Shown piece after piece: positions 1 through 9,566 of a stretch of 64,000 nucleotides of DNA. Under the pieces are notes generated by a model. The model did no database searches and was not told where the DNA came from. It worked only from the letters and a program-made list of their open reading frames with translations. A program made the translations under genes and the position numbers. How positions within the stretch are numbered: position 1 is the stretch's first letter; the number at the start of each line of letters is the position of its first letter. Source of the DNA: Brachionus plicatilis (lineage: Eukaryota > Rotifera > Eurotatoria > Ploima > Brachionidae); the NCBI GenBank assembly GCA_010279815.1, contig QEOQ01000258.1, positions 252,424 through 316,423 on the forward strand, in the 5' to 3' direction.

Positions 1-99
1 AACAAACCAAAGGTTAATATTGCATTTTTGTCCAAAGCATACTTTCTTCGTCTATTTTCTAGGGCTTTTTTTTAAGAATCTCTATCGCAAAGTTTTCAG

Positions 100-204
100 G
101 CTTTGTCCAATACTTTTTTCCCGCGCAAGCTAAACATATCCAAGCCGATCAATTTTTACCATGAAGTACATGTCACATTTAACCCTGATACCGGTGAATT
201 CGAA
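100..204 (+). other. PAK: Alternative CRIB exon A of PAK
   Basis: A 35-codon phase 0-0 exon. The acceptor is gttttcag just before 100 and the donor is gtaact at 205. It encodes a CRIB core ([15 protein letters not shown]) ending in TGEFE. The CRIB consensus is IS-P-F-H-H-HVG; here the position after HV is Thr instead of Gly. If the transcript reads through the donor, a TGA follows five codons later. It sits 98 nt upstream of a second exon that encodes the same part of the domain, and either can join in frame to GMPEEW at 3980. Confidence 0.8.
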
Positions 205-3200
205 GTAACTTATCTCTGACAAGTTCACCAGCACACAACAAACTATTTCTTCCAGTTTCACTTTTCTATTTTAATTTCTTTTTAAATTAAGATCTATTAA
301 AGAACATGGTCTCATTTCACGACATTGCCATCTCTTCGCCGTCAAATTTTCAGCATAAGACCCATGTCCGAGTCGATCCTTTGACTGGAGAATTCAATGT
401 AAATTAGATCAGTAAATAAAAAACCAAGCATCCTCGATTATGTGAACATGTTCACAGAACCAATGATTCATGACAATTTATTCATAAAATCGAGGATGCT
501 AGATTTAAAGAATATATTTTTTTTGTGTTTAGTGTATTTACCTTGTGTAGTTAAAAATCTTATTTTTTTTAAATTTCAATTTTCCATCATATGTTTTCCT
601 TGCATTCGATATTCTCGATTTTGTGAACATGTTCTCAGAACCGATGATTCATGACAATTTATTCACAAAATCGAGAATGCTAGATTTAATGAATATATTT
701 TTTGATGTGTTTAGTGTATTTACCTTGTGTAGTTAAAAATTTTAATTTTTTTTTTTTAAATTACACTTTTCCATAATATGTTTTCCTTCCATTCGATATC
801 CTCGATTTTGTGAACATGCTATGGGACATCCTCGGTTATGAGAAAATGCTCACAGAACCGATGATTCATGATAATTTATTCACAAAATCCAGGATGTTTG
901 GTTTTGGGAATATAATTTTTTGCACTTAGTTTAGTTAAAACTTGAGGTGCTTAACACTAGAAGCACCAGAACGAGTCATTTTGACTCGTTATGAAAATTA
1001 AGGAATAAATCATATATTTTATGTTCAAATTTATTTAAATTATTAAATTAATTGAATAAAAATAGTAAATTATTAAATTTTAGTCTTTTCTTAGGCCTTA
1101 TAAAATATCCATGGTCAATCACACTTTTTACAAATACTCTCTATTTCTTTTTTACAATATCTACACCCTGCTTTTTACATTTTGAACAAAAAATTGTCGC
1201 TTTATAATTACCACATAAACGAATTTGAACAAATTTTTTTTTTTGAATTTAGAAAGTTATTCTTACTTTTAATGCTGAAAAAAAATTATGCTCAAAGAAA
1301 AATACTTAGACTTTAGCGGCCAAACACCGAAAAAGAGTAATTTTGACTCGATGGTGCTTCTAGTGTAAAAATTCCAAGTCTGGACTTAAAATTTTTTTCT
1401 TTAAGTCCGAACTTAGACTTTAATTGGATAAAAATCGTTTAAAATCGTATATAGCATTGTATAAAACGCATAAAAAATTGTTTTGAAATCAAGAACTGAC
1501 CTAACTAGGAGAGCTTTAGTCAAAATAAAAATAAAGAAAAACATCAAATTGTAAAAAATGAATTTTAAATTTTTTTTAGTGCTTATGAATGAAAACAAAA
1601 ATCTATGAATCAATTATGTAACATTACATAAATTTTTTTTAATCATTAGAATACATATCTTGGCTTGAAGAAGAAGCCTAAAATGTTTAAACTTTAAATG
1701 TGTAAAAAATGTAAACTTTTTATTTTTATTTTATCATCGCCGAACCTGGCGTAATTTTTCTTGAATTAAATTAAATTAAATTAAATTGAATTTTGGTGAC
1801 TTTTACTAGAAAAAAGATCACATCAATTTTTTTTATCGTTCCAGATAGTCATTGTGGCGGCCAAATGACTAAAGACTTGTGACTTAAAAAAAAAACTCTG
1901 GTTATAACTCTTATTTTTTAATAATAATTTCCCATAATTTGTTTTCCTTTCCTATTCGAAAGTTTTAAAAAAAAAAGTGTTTGGTTCGATTTGAGGAAAA
2001 GAACATTAACAAATTAATTATAAAATTACTTTTTAATTACTTGGTAAAAGTAAATCAAATACAAAGGACATTTTTTTACTCAAAATCTAAGTGTTCATCC
2101 ACAAAAATTATTTATAATACCATTTTTAAGATTTATTTATGATTACTAGAATTTTGAGATTTTAACAGAGTTATTCCAAAAGTGACAAAGTCAAAGCCAA
2201 GTAATTCGACTTGACTTGAAAAGACCCTTAACTTCTTTTTTTCACAAGTCTGATTTTTAAAGATTTTTTTACGATTGACTGATAAATTTTTATAAATGAT
2301 TACAGTAAAAAACGGAAATCCAGTCACTCATCAAATAAATTTCTACTTTGGAAATTTTAAATCATTAACTGATTATTTTTATAAATAAAATCTTTTGTCA
2401 GAATGCAGTTTTCTCAAATAGGATGGTCAAGTGGTAGAGTAGTTTAACTTCATATGTGACTGAAAAGAATACTGTAAGCAAGTTCAAAGATGGTTGTTAA
2501 CTAACATGGACAAATAAGATTAAAATTCATAAAAACATATATTATATAATTTTTTTAATTTCTTTTTAACATATGTTGTCTCTATAAATTAATTGAATAA
2601 TTATAGCTTTTTATTGAAATCAAGGAAATTATGATAGATAATAAGAAAATAGGGATTAAAACAGTTCTTTGATGGCCAAAGAACTTGTGGTGAAAATCAT
2701 GAATAATTACTTTACCTATTATTGTTACTTTATGATCATTTTTAGACAGAAATTAGCACTAAATTGATCAGTTATTTAAGTGTTCAATATTGGGCTAATA
2801 ACTTAAAAATAGAAAAAGTAAATCAACAGATTGTTCAAAATTTTCTTTATTTTCAGAATATAAAATACAAAACTATTTTTTGAGTTATCCGGGAGAATCA
2901 AAATAAAGAGAGTCACTCGGAAAAAATATGTGTGAACAAAGTAACAAATTTATGAAATTATAATTTAAATACCGATTAGTACTTACATTTTATTACATTT
3001 TTGATGAGAGAATTATTGAGATTTCTTTATTTCCAGAATAAAAATTGTTACATAACTCAATCAAGGATCTTTTTTATTTCTAATATTTTTGATAATATCT
3101 TCTGCAAAGATGATTTTCATTTCATATATAATTAGCGTATGAGTAATCAATTTCCTAACTTCAGTCTTCCAATGATATCATTCAAAAGCACTCAATCTTA

Positions 3201-6200
3201 ACATTTATTTTGGTCTTTTTTTTAATTACTTTAATAACTCAAACATAAATAGTCAAAATTACTAATTTTTTTTTCATATTTCTATTTTTTTTAATATACT
3301 TTTATTGTTTGTATACGATTTTATTCAATAGTTAGACTGAAAAGCAGGACTTTAATCCATTCTGGGCTGCCTGTGTTTTTTGCCTAATTCATTTAAATTA
3401 ATAAATAATTCGCAAGATATTTCTTATAAGAAGCTATTTTTGTCCCCATACAAAATTTCTTAAATTTTTAGCTTTTTGATATAAGCTTAGACAAAAAATT
3501 CCATTATTTTCATTTAGACAAAAATTTAATTTTAAAAAAAGGTTATTAATAATTGAGATTAATTTCAAATATTGAGAAAAAAATGAATTTTTGTCTAAAT
3601 GAAAATAATTTTTAGTGGAAATTTTTGTCTAAGCTTATATCAAAAATCTAAAAATTTAAATATTTTTGTATGGGGACAAAAATTTCGACTAAAAATTATT
3701 TTCAGTTAGACAAAAATTTATTTTTAAAAAAAGGTTATTAATATTTGAGATTAATTTCAAAAATTGAGAAAAAAAATGATTTTTTTAAATTTTTTATCTT
3801 TTTAAGTTAAATTGTTTAATGAAATTTTAAGATTTTTTCTTTTCCTTCTGTGTTCATTTCCTTATTTTAAACTAGATGTAAGGCTCTTTAAACGTCGTCA
3901 AAATGTGAAAATAGAAATAGTTGTTGATTGCTTGGTGGATGTTGTTTAGTAATTTTTCGAGATTAATTTTTGACCAAAGGGTATGCCAGAAGAATGGAAA
4001 ATAAATTTGCAAAAGTCAGCGTTGACTCTAAACGAGAAGCTACAGAATCCGCAAGCAGTGATAGATGCGCTTGATTTTTATGATTTTCAGATGAAAAACT
4101 CAGCGTCCAAGTACATGTACCCGAGCGACAAAAGTATAATGTCAATTTTTTTTTAATTTTTAAGTTCTTTTTACTAAATTTTTAAAGATATTTCAATAAC
4201 TCCACCGCGAAACACTTTTCTGGATAAATTCAACCGAGTTCCGACCAACATGACAACTTCTAGCAGCGAGGCATCCTCTCTGCAAGGCAAGAGCGACGAA
4301 GAAAATGATCTTAACTCAAAAAGTTTAGTCAATGATTCTCAATCGAGCATAAATGATCTAAATAATCAAACAGCTAATTTAAATGTGTCCCGAACCGAAA
4401 CTAAACAAGCTGACCCATTCACCTTGCCTCCGTTGTCTACCTGGAGAATAGAAAACTCTACTAACAAACTGTCTCCTCAAAATCAGCCCAACCAGCCCAA
4501 CATCTCTCCGGCTTTATATCAATACGACTACAACATTAAATCAGCTAAATTTTCAAATTTTAATCAAAATTCTAATTTATTTTCCACTCAGAACATGACC
4601 AAAAATGTGCCCCAAAAACCACCGCCACCACCTCCCATATCCTCTCGTCCCGAGAAGACCAAGAGCATATTTACTAAGCCAGTTGAGGAAACTCCAGAAG
4701 AAGGCACTGATCTTAGCAATTATATCGAGCCTGTGGGCACACCAAATCAAAGTATTGTACAAAGCCAGACAAGTTCGAATGGGGTTCAAATGAAAAAGAA
4801 AAAAATGACTGATGAAGAAGTTATGAGCAAATTGAGACAAATCGTAAGCTATGGCGATCCGAATCGAAAATATTCAAAAATTGAGCGAATTGGTCAAGGG
4901 TACGTACTTTTTTTTTTAATTCAGAAATTTAATTTAATTTTAAAAATTTACCTTTTGAATATTAAATAAATTAAATTTAGTCATTGTGAATTTTCATACA
5001 AAAATTCCAAAACATAGTTTAAATTCTAAATAAAAATATAAATTTTGTACTACAAATTTTTATGTAAGCTTTAAAAGGTGAACAAAAAATTCCTATTAAC
5101 GGTCCAGTTTGAACAAAAAATTTTATAAAATATATTATTGATTTACAATCACATTAAAAATTACCAGCTGATTCAAAATTACTTAAAAGCAAGGACATAA
5201 TTTGAACATTTAAATAAAATAAATTTACAAATTGCAAAAAAAATTTCGATTAGAATAGATAATAGAGACAAAAAAATAAATCTCAAAATATTAATATTTT
5301 ATTTGATCATTGATATATCTGCGTTAATTAAAATTAATTTTTATTTGTTTCACTTATTGAAACATTTTTTTAATCTTCAAGGTTTAAAAATTTACATTTG
5401 AGAAAGTAATATTTTTTTTATTTTTGGGAAGTTTGTATGAAAATTCAGAATGCCTTAAATTAATCACTCTCAAATCCTTAATAAAGATGGCTGATTATTT
5501 TTTCATTAAATAAATTCTACTAAAGATTTGAAAAGTTTAATATTGGATTTATTTTGTATTGTTTTGATACATTTTTTTGATACTTGACTGGTTGTAACGA
5601 AATATGATATTACGGATAAAGTTAAAAAAAATTTAATTTTCTTGTTTAAATTTACATATAGATATGGGAAAAAATTCTTTTATCTTTTTATTAAATAAAA
5701 AGAAAAAATGCGGACTCAAAATGATAATTAATTAATAAAAAATATTTAAATTTTAAAGCAAGAAAAATCTACGAATAATTACTCACTAATTTATTAATTT
5801 AGGTTTCATTGATATTTAATAATAATAAAGCTAAAAAATGTCATAGCGTCAAAAATATTTTTCACTTTTAATAATTCATCCTAAAATATATACATAAAGC
5901 ATCATTTAGGTATTAATTCAAATATTCAGATAAATTTAAAAACACTAATTTAAATCAATCAAAATAAACAAAGTATTTTTTACTAAATAATTCTTATACT
6001 ATAATTAAAGAATTTAATTTTTAAAGGAATTTGAATTAAAATTGGAAATATTTTTTTATTTTTGAGGAAACTTTGTAACTCATTTATAATTATTTCTTTA
6101 ATTTAACAAAAAAAATATTTATTTTAGCTAATTTTTATTTTTTTTACTTCCTTTTTAAAAGGAAAGGTACCGTATCCCCTTGTTTAGCGACGCATGCTTT

Positions 6201-9200
6201 AATACCATGAGTAGGATATTTGGTGCATGGTCTAACATAGACCTCACAATGTTAAATTTTTTATTTTAAAAGTCCTATGGGTCACATAGTCGATACATAT
6301 TAAAAACGTAGCGTTTATAATAGAAATTCAAATAGAAAAGCAGAGCTTCAAAAAAAGTCTTTATTAGAGACTCGGGGTTTTAAACTTAAAAAAAAATTAA
6401 ATATAAAAAATATTTATTGAGTTTAATTTACAGATGCGACGTTAGAGTTATGGTAAAAAAAATATTAAATATAATAAAAAAGTTTAATTTTAATTATTGA
6501 CCCGGCATTTAAATTTAAAAATTTAAGACAAAAAAGAGAATAAAAAAATTTAAAAAAAAATTATTTTTTCGATTTATTCATAGAACCTTTCTTTCTTCCT
6601 AGTGGCTTTCTAACTGAACCATTCTTGTTGTAAACAACTGGCGCACTAACACTTATTGAATTATTTTGTATATTTTGTTGTATTGGTATATCTTGCAATG
6701 GCAAACGCTGAACGGTGTGACCCTGCTGTGTACCAACAACAATGGGAATATTATTATTCTGACTATATATTGATGGTTCGTTTCGAACCATCATTATATC
6801 TAATGGGATTTGTGCTGATGATATACACTGGGAAATATTTGCTGTAAAATATAAAAAATACTTCAATAAGTGTTAGTGCGCCAGTTGTTTACAACAAGAA
6901 TGGTTCAGTTAGAAAGCCACTAGGAAGAAAGAAAGGTTCTATGAATAAATCGAAAAAATAATTTTTTTTTAAATTTTTTTATTCTCTTTTTTGTCTTAAA
7001 TTTTTAAATTTAAATGCCGGGTCAATAATTAAAATTAAACTTTTTTATTATATTTAATATTTTTTTTACCATAACTCTAACGTCGCATCTGTAAATTAAA
7101 CTCAATAAATATTTTTTATATTTAATTTTTTTTTAAGTTTAAAACCCCGAGTCTCTAATAAAGACTTTTTTTGAAGCTCTGCTTTTCTATTTGAATTTCT
7201 ATTATAAACGCTACGTTTTTAATATGTATCGACTATCTGACCCATAGGACTTTTAAAATAAAAAACTTTAACATTATGAGGTCTATGTTAGACCATGCAC
7301 CAAATATCCTACTCATGGTATTAAAGCATGCGTCGCTAAACAAGGGGATACGGTATATTTTTGAGTGTATGTGTCTCAACTTTCAATCATCTCCTAACTA
7401 TTGAATTAAATCCTTTGAACAAGATATTTCCTTTCTCGTTTCTTATCTTGGCAAAGATATATACTTTATCAAAAAAAAACTCGTCTCAACTTCAGTTAGA
7501 ATTGAAAAAGGGATTTGACTCCAGCGATGGTTTNNNNNNNNNNNNNNNNNNNNNNNNNNNNNNNNNNNNNNNNNNNNNNNNNNNNNNNNNNNNNNNNNNN
7601 NNNNNNNNNNNNNNNNNNNNNNNNNNNNNNNNNNNNNNNNNNNNNNNNNNNNNNNNNNNNNNNNNNNNNNNNNNNNNNNNNNNNNNNNNNNNNNNNNNNN
7701 NNNNNNNNNNNNNNNNNNNNNNNNNNNNNNNNNNNNNNNNNNNNNNNNNNNNNNNNNNNNNNNNNNNNNNNNNNNNNNNNNNNNNNNNNNNNNNNNNNNN
7801 NNNNNNNNNNNNNNNNNNNNNNNNNNNNNNNNNNNNNNNNNNNNNNNNNNNNNNNNNNNNNNNNNNNNNNNNNNNNNNNNNNNNNNNNNNNNNNNNNNNN
7901 NNNNNNNNNNNNNNNNNNNNNNNNNNNNNNNNNNNNNNNNNNNNNNNNNNNNNNNNNNNNNNNNNNNNNNNNNNNNNNNNNNNNNNNNNNNNNNNNNNNN
8001 NNNNNNNNNNNNNNNNNNNNNNATTGACCTAACTCTGTAGAATTATCTAAATTTTTAAATAAATTTGTAAAATAGTTTTTTTAATATCCATGTAATATAT
8101 TAGAACAATTCAAGCTTTATTTTAGATCATTTGTATAAACTATTGACCAAATATTGTTCCTTCTCGAATTCAGTCTCTTAAATTTCTTCTTAAACATCTA
8201 TTCTTTTTATTTTTTTGAATTTTTTTTACCTGGAATAGTAGAAAGTAATAAGCCTGTAAATAATCACCTTTTGAGTCATTTTTACCAAATTAATTTCCAT
8301 AGCTTTAAAAATGTCGCAGCTTATTAAAGACTTAAAAATAACCTTATCTGTTTATTTAAAGAAAAAATGAAAAAACTTAAAAATCATAATTGCAAAAATT
8401 TTTAATAATTTAATAAAAAGGAAGCAATAAATTCTATTTTAAATACCGAATAGAAAATTTTGATTTTTAGTTACTGATTAATTTTTTTTTAATAAATACT
8501 GACTTATTTGTAAAAATTAAAAACACTTAATTAAAACAATTGAAAAAAATCTAATATTTTAATTCTTCTCAATATGTCTACCTTACTTCTATCTTGCGTC
8601 ATTCTTTCGCCTTCTTTCTTCTGCCATTTTGATTAATTAAAAATTAATCAAAATGTTGCATTAACTTAATAGTTAAATCATATAAATATAAAAATTTTAA
8701 TTTTAAAAAAAATAGATAAAATTCAAAGTATTTAAACTTTTATTTTATCTAGTGCAAGCGGAGTAGTGTACATAGCCATAGAAATAGCCACTGGTCAAGA
8801 GGTAGCAATAAAACAAATGAAATTGGCACAGCAACCAAAAAAAGATCTAATAATAAACGAAATAATGGTAATGAAAGAACACAAGCATCCAAATGTTGTA
8901 AATTACAAAGATAGTTATCTGGTAGACGATGAACTTTGGGTGGTTATGGAATATTTGGCAGGTGGAAATTTGACAGATGTAGTTACTGAAACAGTGATGA
9001 GTGAAGCCCATATTGCCGCAGTATGCAAGGAAGTATTACACGCTTTAGAATTTCTGCACAGTAATCACGTTATTCATCGCGACATCAAATCGGATAACAT
9101 TCTATTAGGAATGGACGGATATGTTAAGCTGACCGATTTCGGTTTTTGTGCTCAAATATCTACAGAAAAATCGAAAAGAGACACTATGGTTGGTACTCCA

Positions 9201-9566
9201 TATTGGATGGCACCTGAGGTTGTTTCGCGTAAGCAATATGGTCCCAAAGTGGATATATGGAGTTTGGGAATCATGGCCATTGAGATGATTGAAGGCGAAC
9301 CACCTTATTTAAACGAAAGTCCCATCAGAGCTTTGTATTTGATTGCTACGAATGGAAAGCCGGCAATAGAACACAGAAATGAACTGTCACCAAAATTTCA
9401 AGATTTTTTGGACAAATGTCTTGATGTAGATGTAGAAAAAAGGGCAACAGCTTCGGAACTACTCAAGCATCCATTTTTAAAATACTCATGTCCACTGACC
9501 GAGTTGACACCATTAATCCGAGCAGCAAAGGAAAGTCTTCGTCGCAATGGAAGCGATAAAAATTAG
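100..9566 (+). CDS. PAK: p21-activated kinase, group I (PAK1/2/3-like), 5' end missing
   Basis: Serine/threonine kinase that acts downstream of Rac/Cdc42 on the cytoskeleton. Exons read: alternative CRIB exon 100-204 or 303-398, then 3980-4133, 4188-4899 and 8753-9566; all junctions are GT-AG and keep frame. Exon 3980-4133 continues the GTPase-binding/autoinhibitory segment (GMPEEW, then [13 protein letters not shown]). Exon 4188-4899 encodes a Ser/Asn-rich linker with a six-proline run (possible SH3/PIX site) and ends in the glycine loop (IERIGQG). The last exon holds the rest of the kinase: GASGVVY, VAIK lysine, catalytic [11 protein letters not shown], activation segment [14 protein letters not shown] and a C-terminal helix. 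The DFG+1 to APE segment and the AID together mark group I rather than PAK4-type. The N-terminus lies left of the window. Family assignment is near certain; the use of both CRIB exons is inference. Confidence 0.95.
303..398 (+). other. PAK: Alternative CRIB exon B of PAK
   Basis: A 32-codon phase 0-0 exon with acceptor attaaag before 303 (another AG ends at 291) and donor gtaaat at 399. It encodes [15 protein letters not shown] and ends in TGEFN, which aligns residue for residue with exon A over the CRIB core but differs at most exposed positions. The residue after HV is Arg rather than the usual Gly. Exon B joined to 3980 gives TGEFN-GMPEEW, which matches the family's TGEF-GMPE junction. Including both exons would keep frame and give a double CRIB, so strict mutual exclusion is not proven. 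Confidence 0.8.
424..925 (+). repeat. Tandem ~180-nt repeat with internal hairpins, in PAK intron
   Basis: Three copies (the third shorter, preceded by a partial) of a unit that begins atcctcgatt-tgtgaacatg and includes ttcacagaaccgatgattcatg, ttcaaaatcgaggatgctag-like text and a shared tgtgtttagtgtatttacc. Within each unit, atcctcgatt pairs with aatcgaggat about 50 nt downstream, so each copy can form a hairpin. The array starts 25 nt after the donor of CRIB exon B. It is non-coding; the short ORF over 442-654 is incidental. Confidence 0.75.
955..1365. mobile_element. piggyBac-like MITE
   Basis: A 411-bp non-coding element in the PAK intron. The left end is TTAA followed by CACTAGAAGCACCA; the right end is the inverted TGGTGCTTCTAGTG followed by TAAA (one mismatch to TTAA). 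Both ends continue into a sub-terminal gactcg/cgagtc palindrome. A TTAA target and a C-CTAGAA terminus are known of piggyBac elements. No transposase is present, so this would be a non-autonomous copy. Confidence 0.6.
1366..3434. other. PAK intron sequence without genes
   Basis: AT-rich intron DNA. The stretch ending aaaaactctg at 1900, followed by gttataac, resembles the right end of the hAT MITE at 23820-24137 (mirror of cagagttgtttaaaagtcac). A cagagttattcc start at 2167 resembles the opposite end. No complete element, ORF or RNA gene could be supported. Confidence 0.4.
3435..3790. repeat. Inverted repeat with partial direct duplication, in PAK intron
   Basis: Left arm (about 3437-3528) reads tgtccccatacaaa ... 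gatataagcttagac ... catttagacaaaaat; the right arm (about 3591-3686) is its reverse complement and ends tgtatggggacaaa. The loop text (aaaaaaaggttattaata, gagattaatttcaaa) is then repeated directly at 3715-3775. Likely a small foldback MITE with one partial tandem copy. Confidence 0.65.
4900..6167. other. PAK intron sequence, nothing recognised
   Basis: First third of the 3.85-kb intron between the glycine-loop exon and the kinase exon. It is extremely AT-rich, with no ORF of note and no repeat boundary that I could define. The sequence after the N run (8023-8752) is likewise plain intron ending in the acceptor ttttatctag. Confidence 0.6.
6168..7355. mobile_element. Foldback (long inverted-repeat) element with AT-hook coding tail
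   Basis: Outer ends TACCGTATCCCC (6168) and GGGGATACGGTA (to 7355) are exact mirrors. The left arm is 6168-6660 and the right arm 6862-7355 (493 and 494 nt); they are near-identical reverse complements around a 201-nt loop. Each arm encodes the same C-terminal peptide ([15 protein letters not shown], then stop): on the minus strand in the left arm and on the plus strand in the right arm. The structure reads as an inverted duplication of one end of a DNA transposon. No transposase domain is visible, so the superfamily is unknown. Confidence 0.8.
6561..6866 (-). CDS. Small ORF with AT-hook-like tail inside foldback element
   Basis: Minus-strand ORF of about 100 codons. Its N-terminal part lies in the foldback loop and its tail in the left arm. 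A Gln/Asn/Ile-rich middle leads to [17 protein letters not shown] at the C-terminus, a basic GRKK-G segment like an AT-hook. The second arm carries only the tail. Probably a relic of a transposon-encoded protein; I do not recognise the family, and whether it is expressed is unknown. Confidence 0.35.
   Translation of the reverse strand: MKYFLYFTANISQCISSAQIPLDIMMVRNEPSIYSQNNNIPIVVGTQQGHTVQRLPLQDIPIQQNIQNNSISVSAPVVYNKNGSVRKPLGRKKGSMNKSKK
7534..8022. other. Assembly gap (N run) in PAK intron
   Basis: 489 N bases. The gap lies between the foldback element and the last PAK exon, well inside the intron, so the PAK reading is unaffected. ORFs crossing it are artefacts. Confidence 0.99.

Noticed and set aside
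431..920. Repeat-spacer array resembling CRISPR
   Set aside because: Only about three long units with continuous homology, no short repeats with unique spacers, and the host genome is eukaryotic.
7361..8032. 223-codon ORF spanning the first gap
   Set aside because: Mostly N; open only because N codons contain no stops. The same applies to ORFs over 35572-36292.
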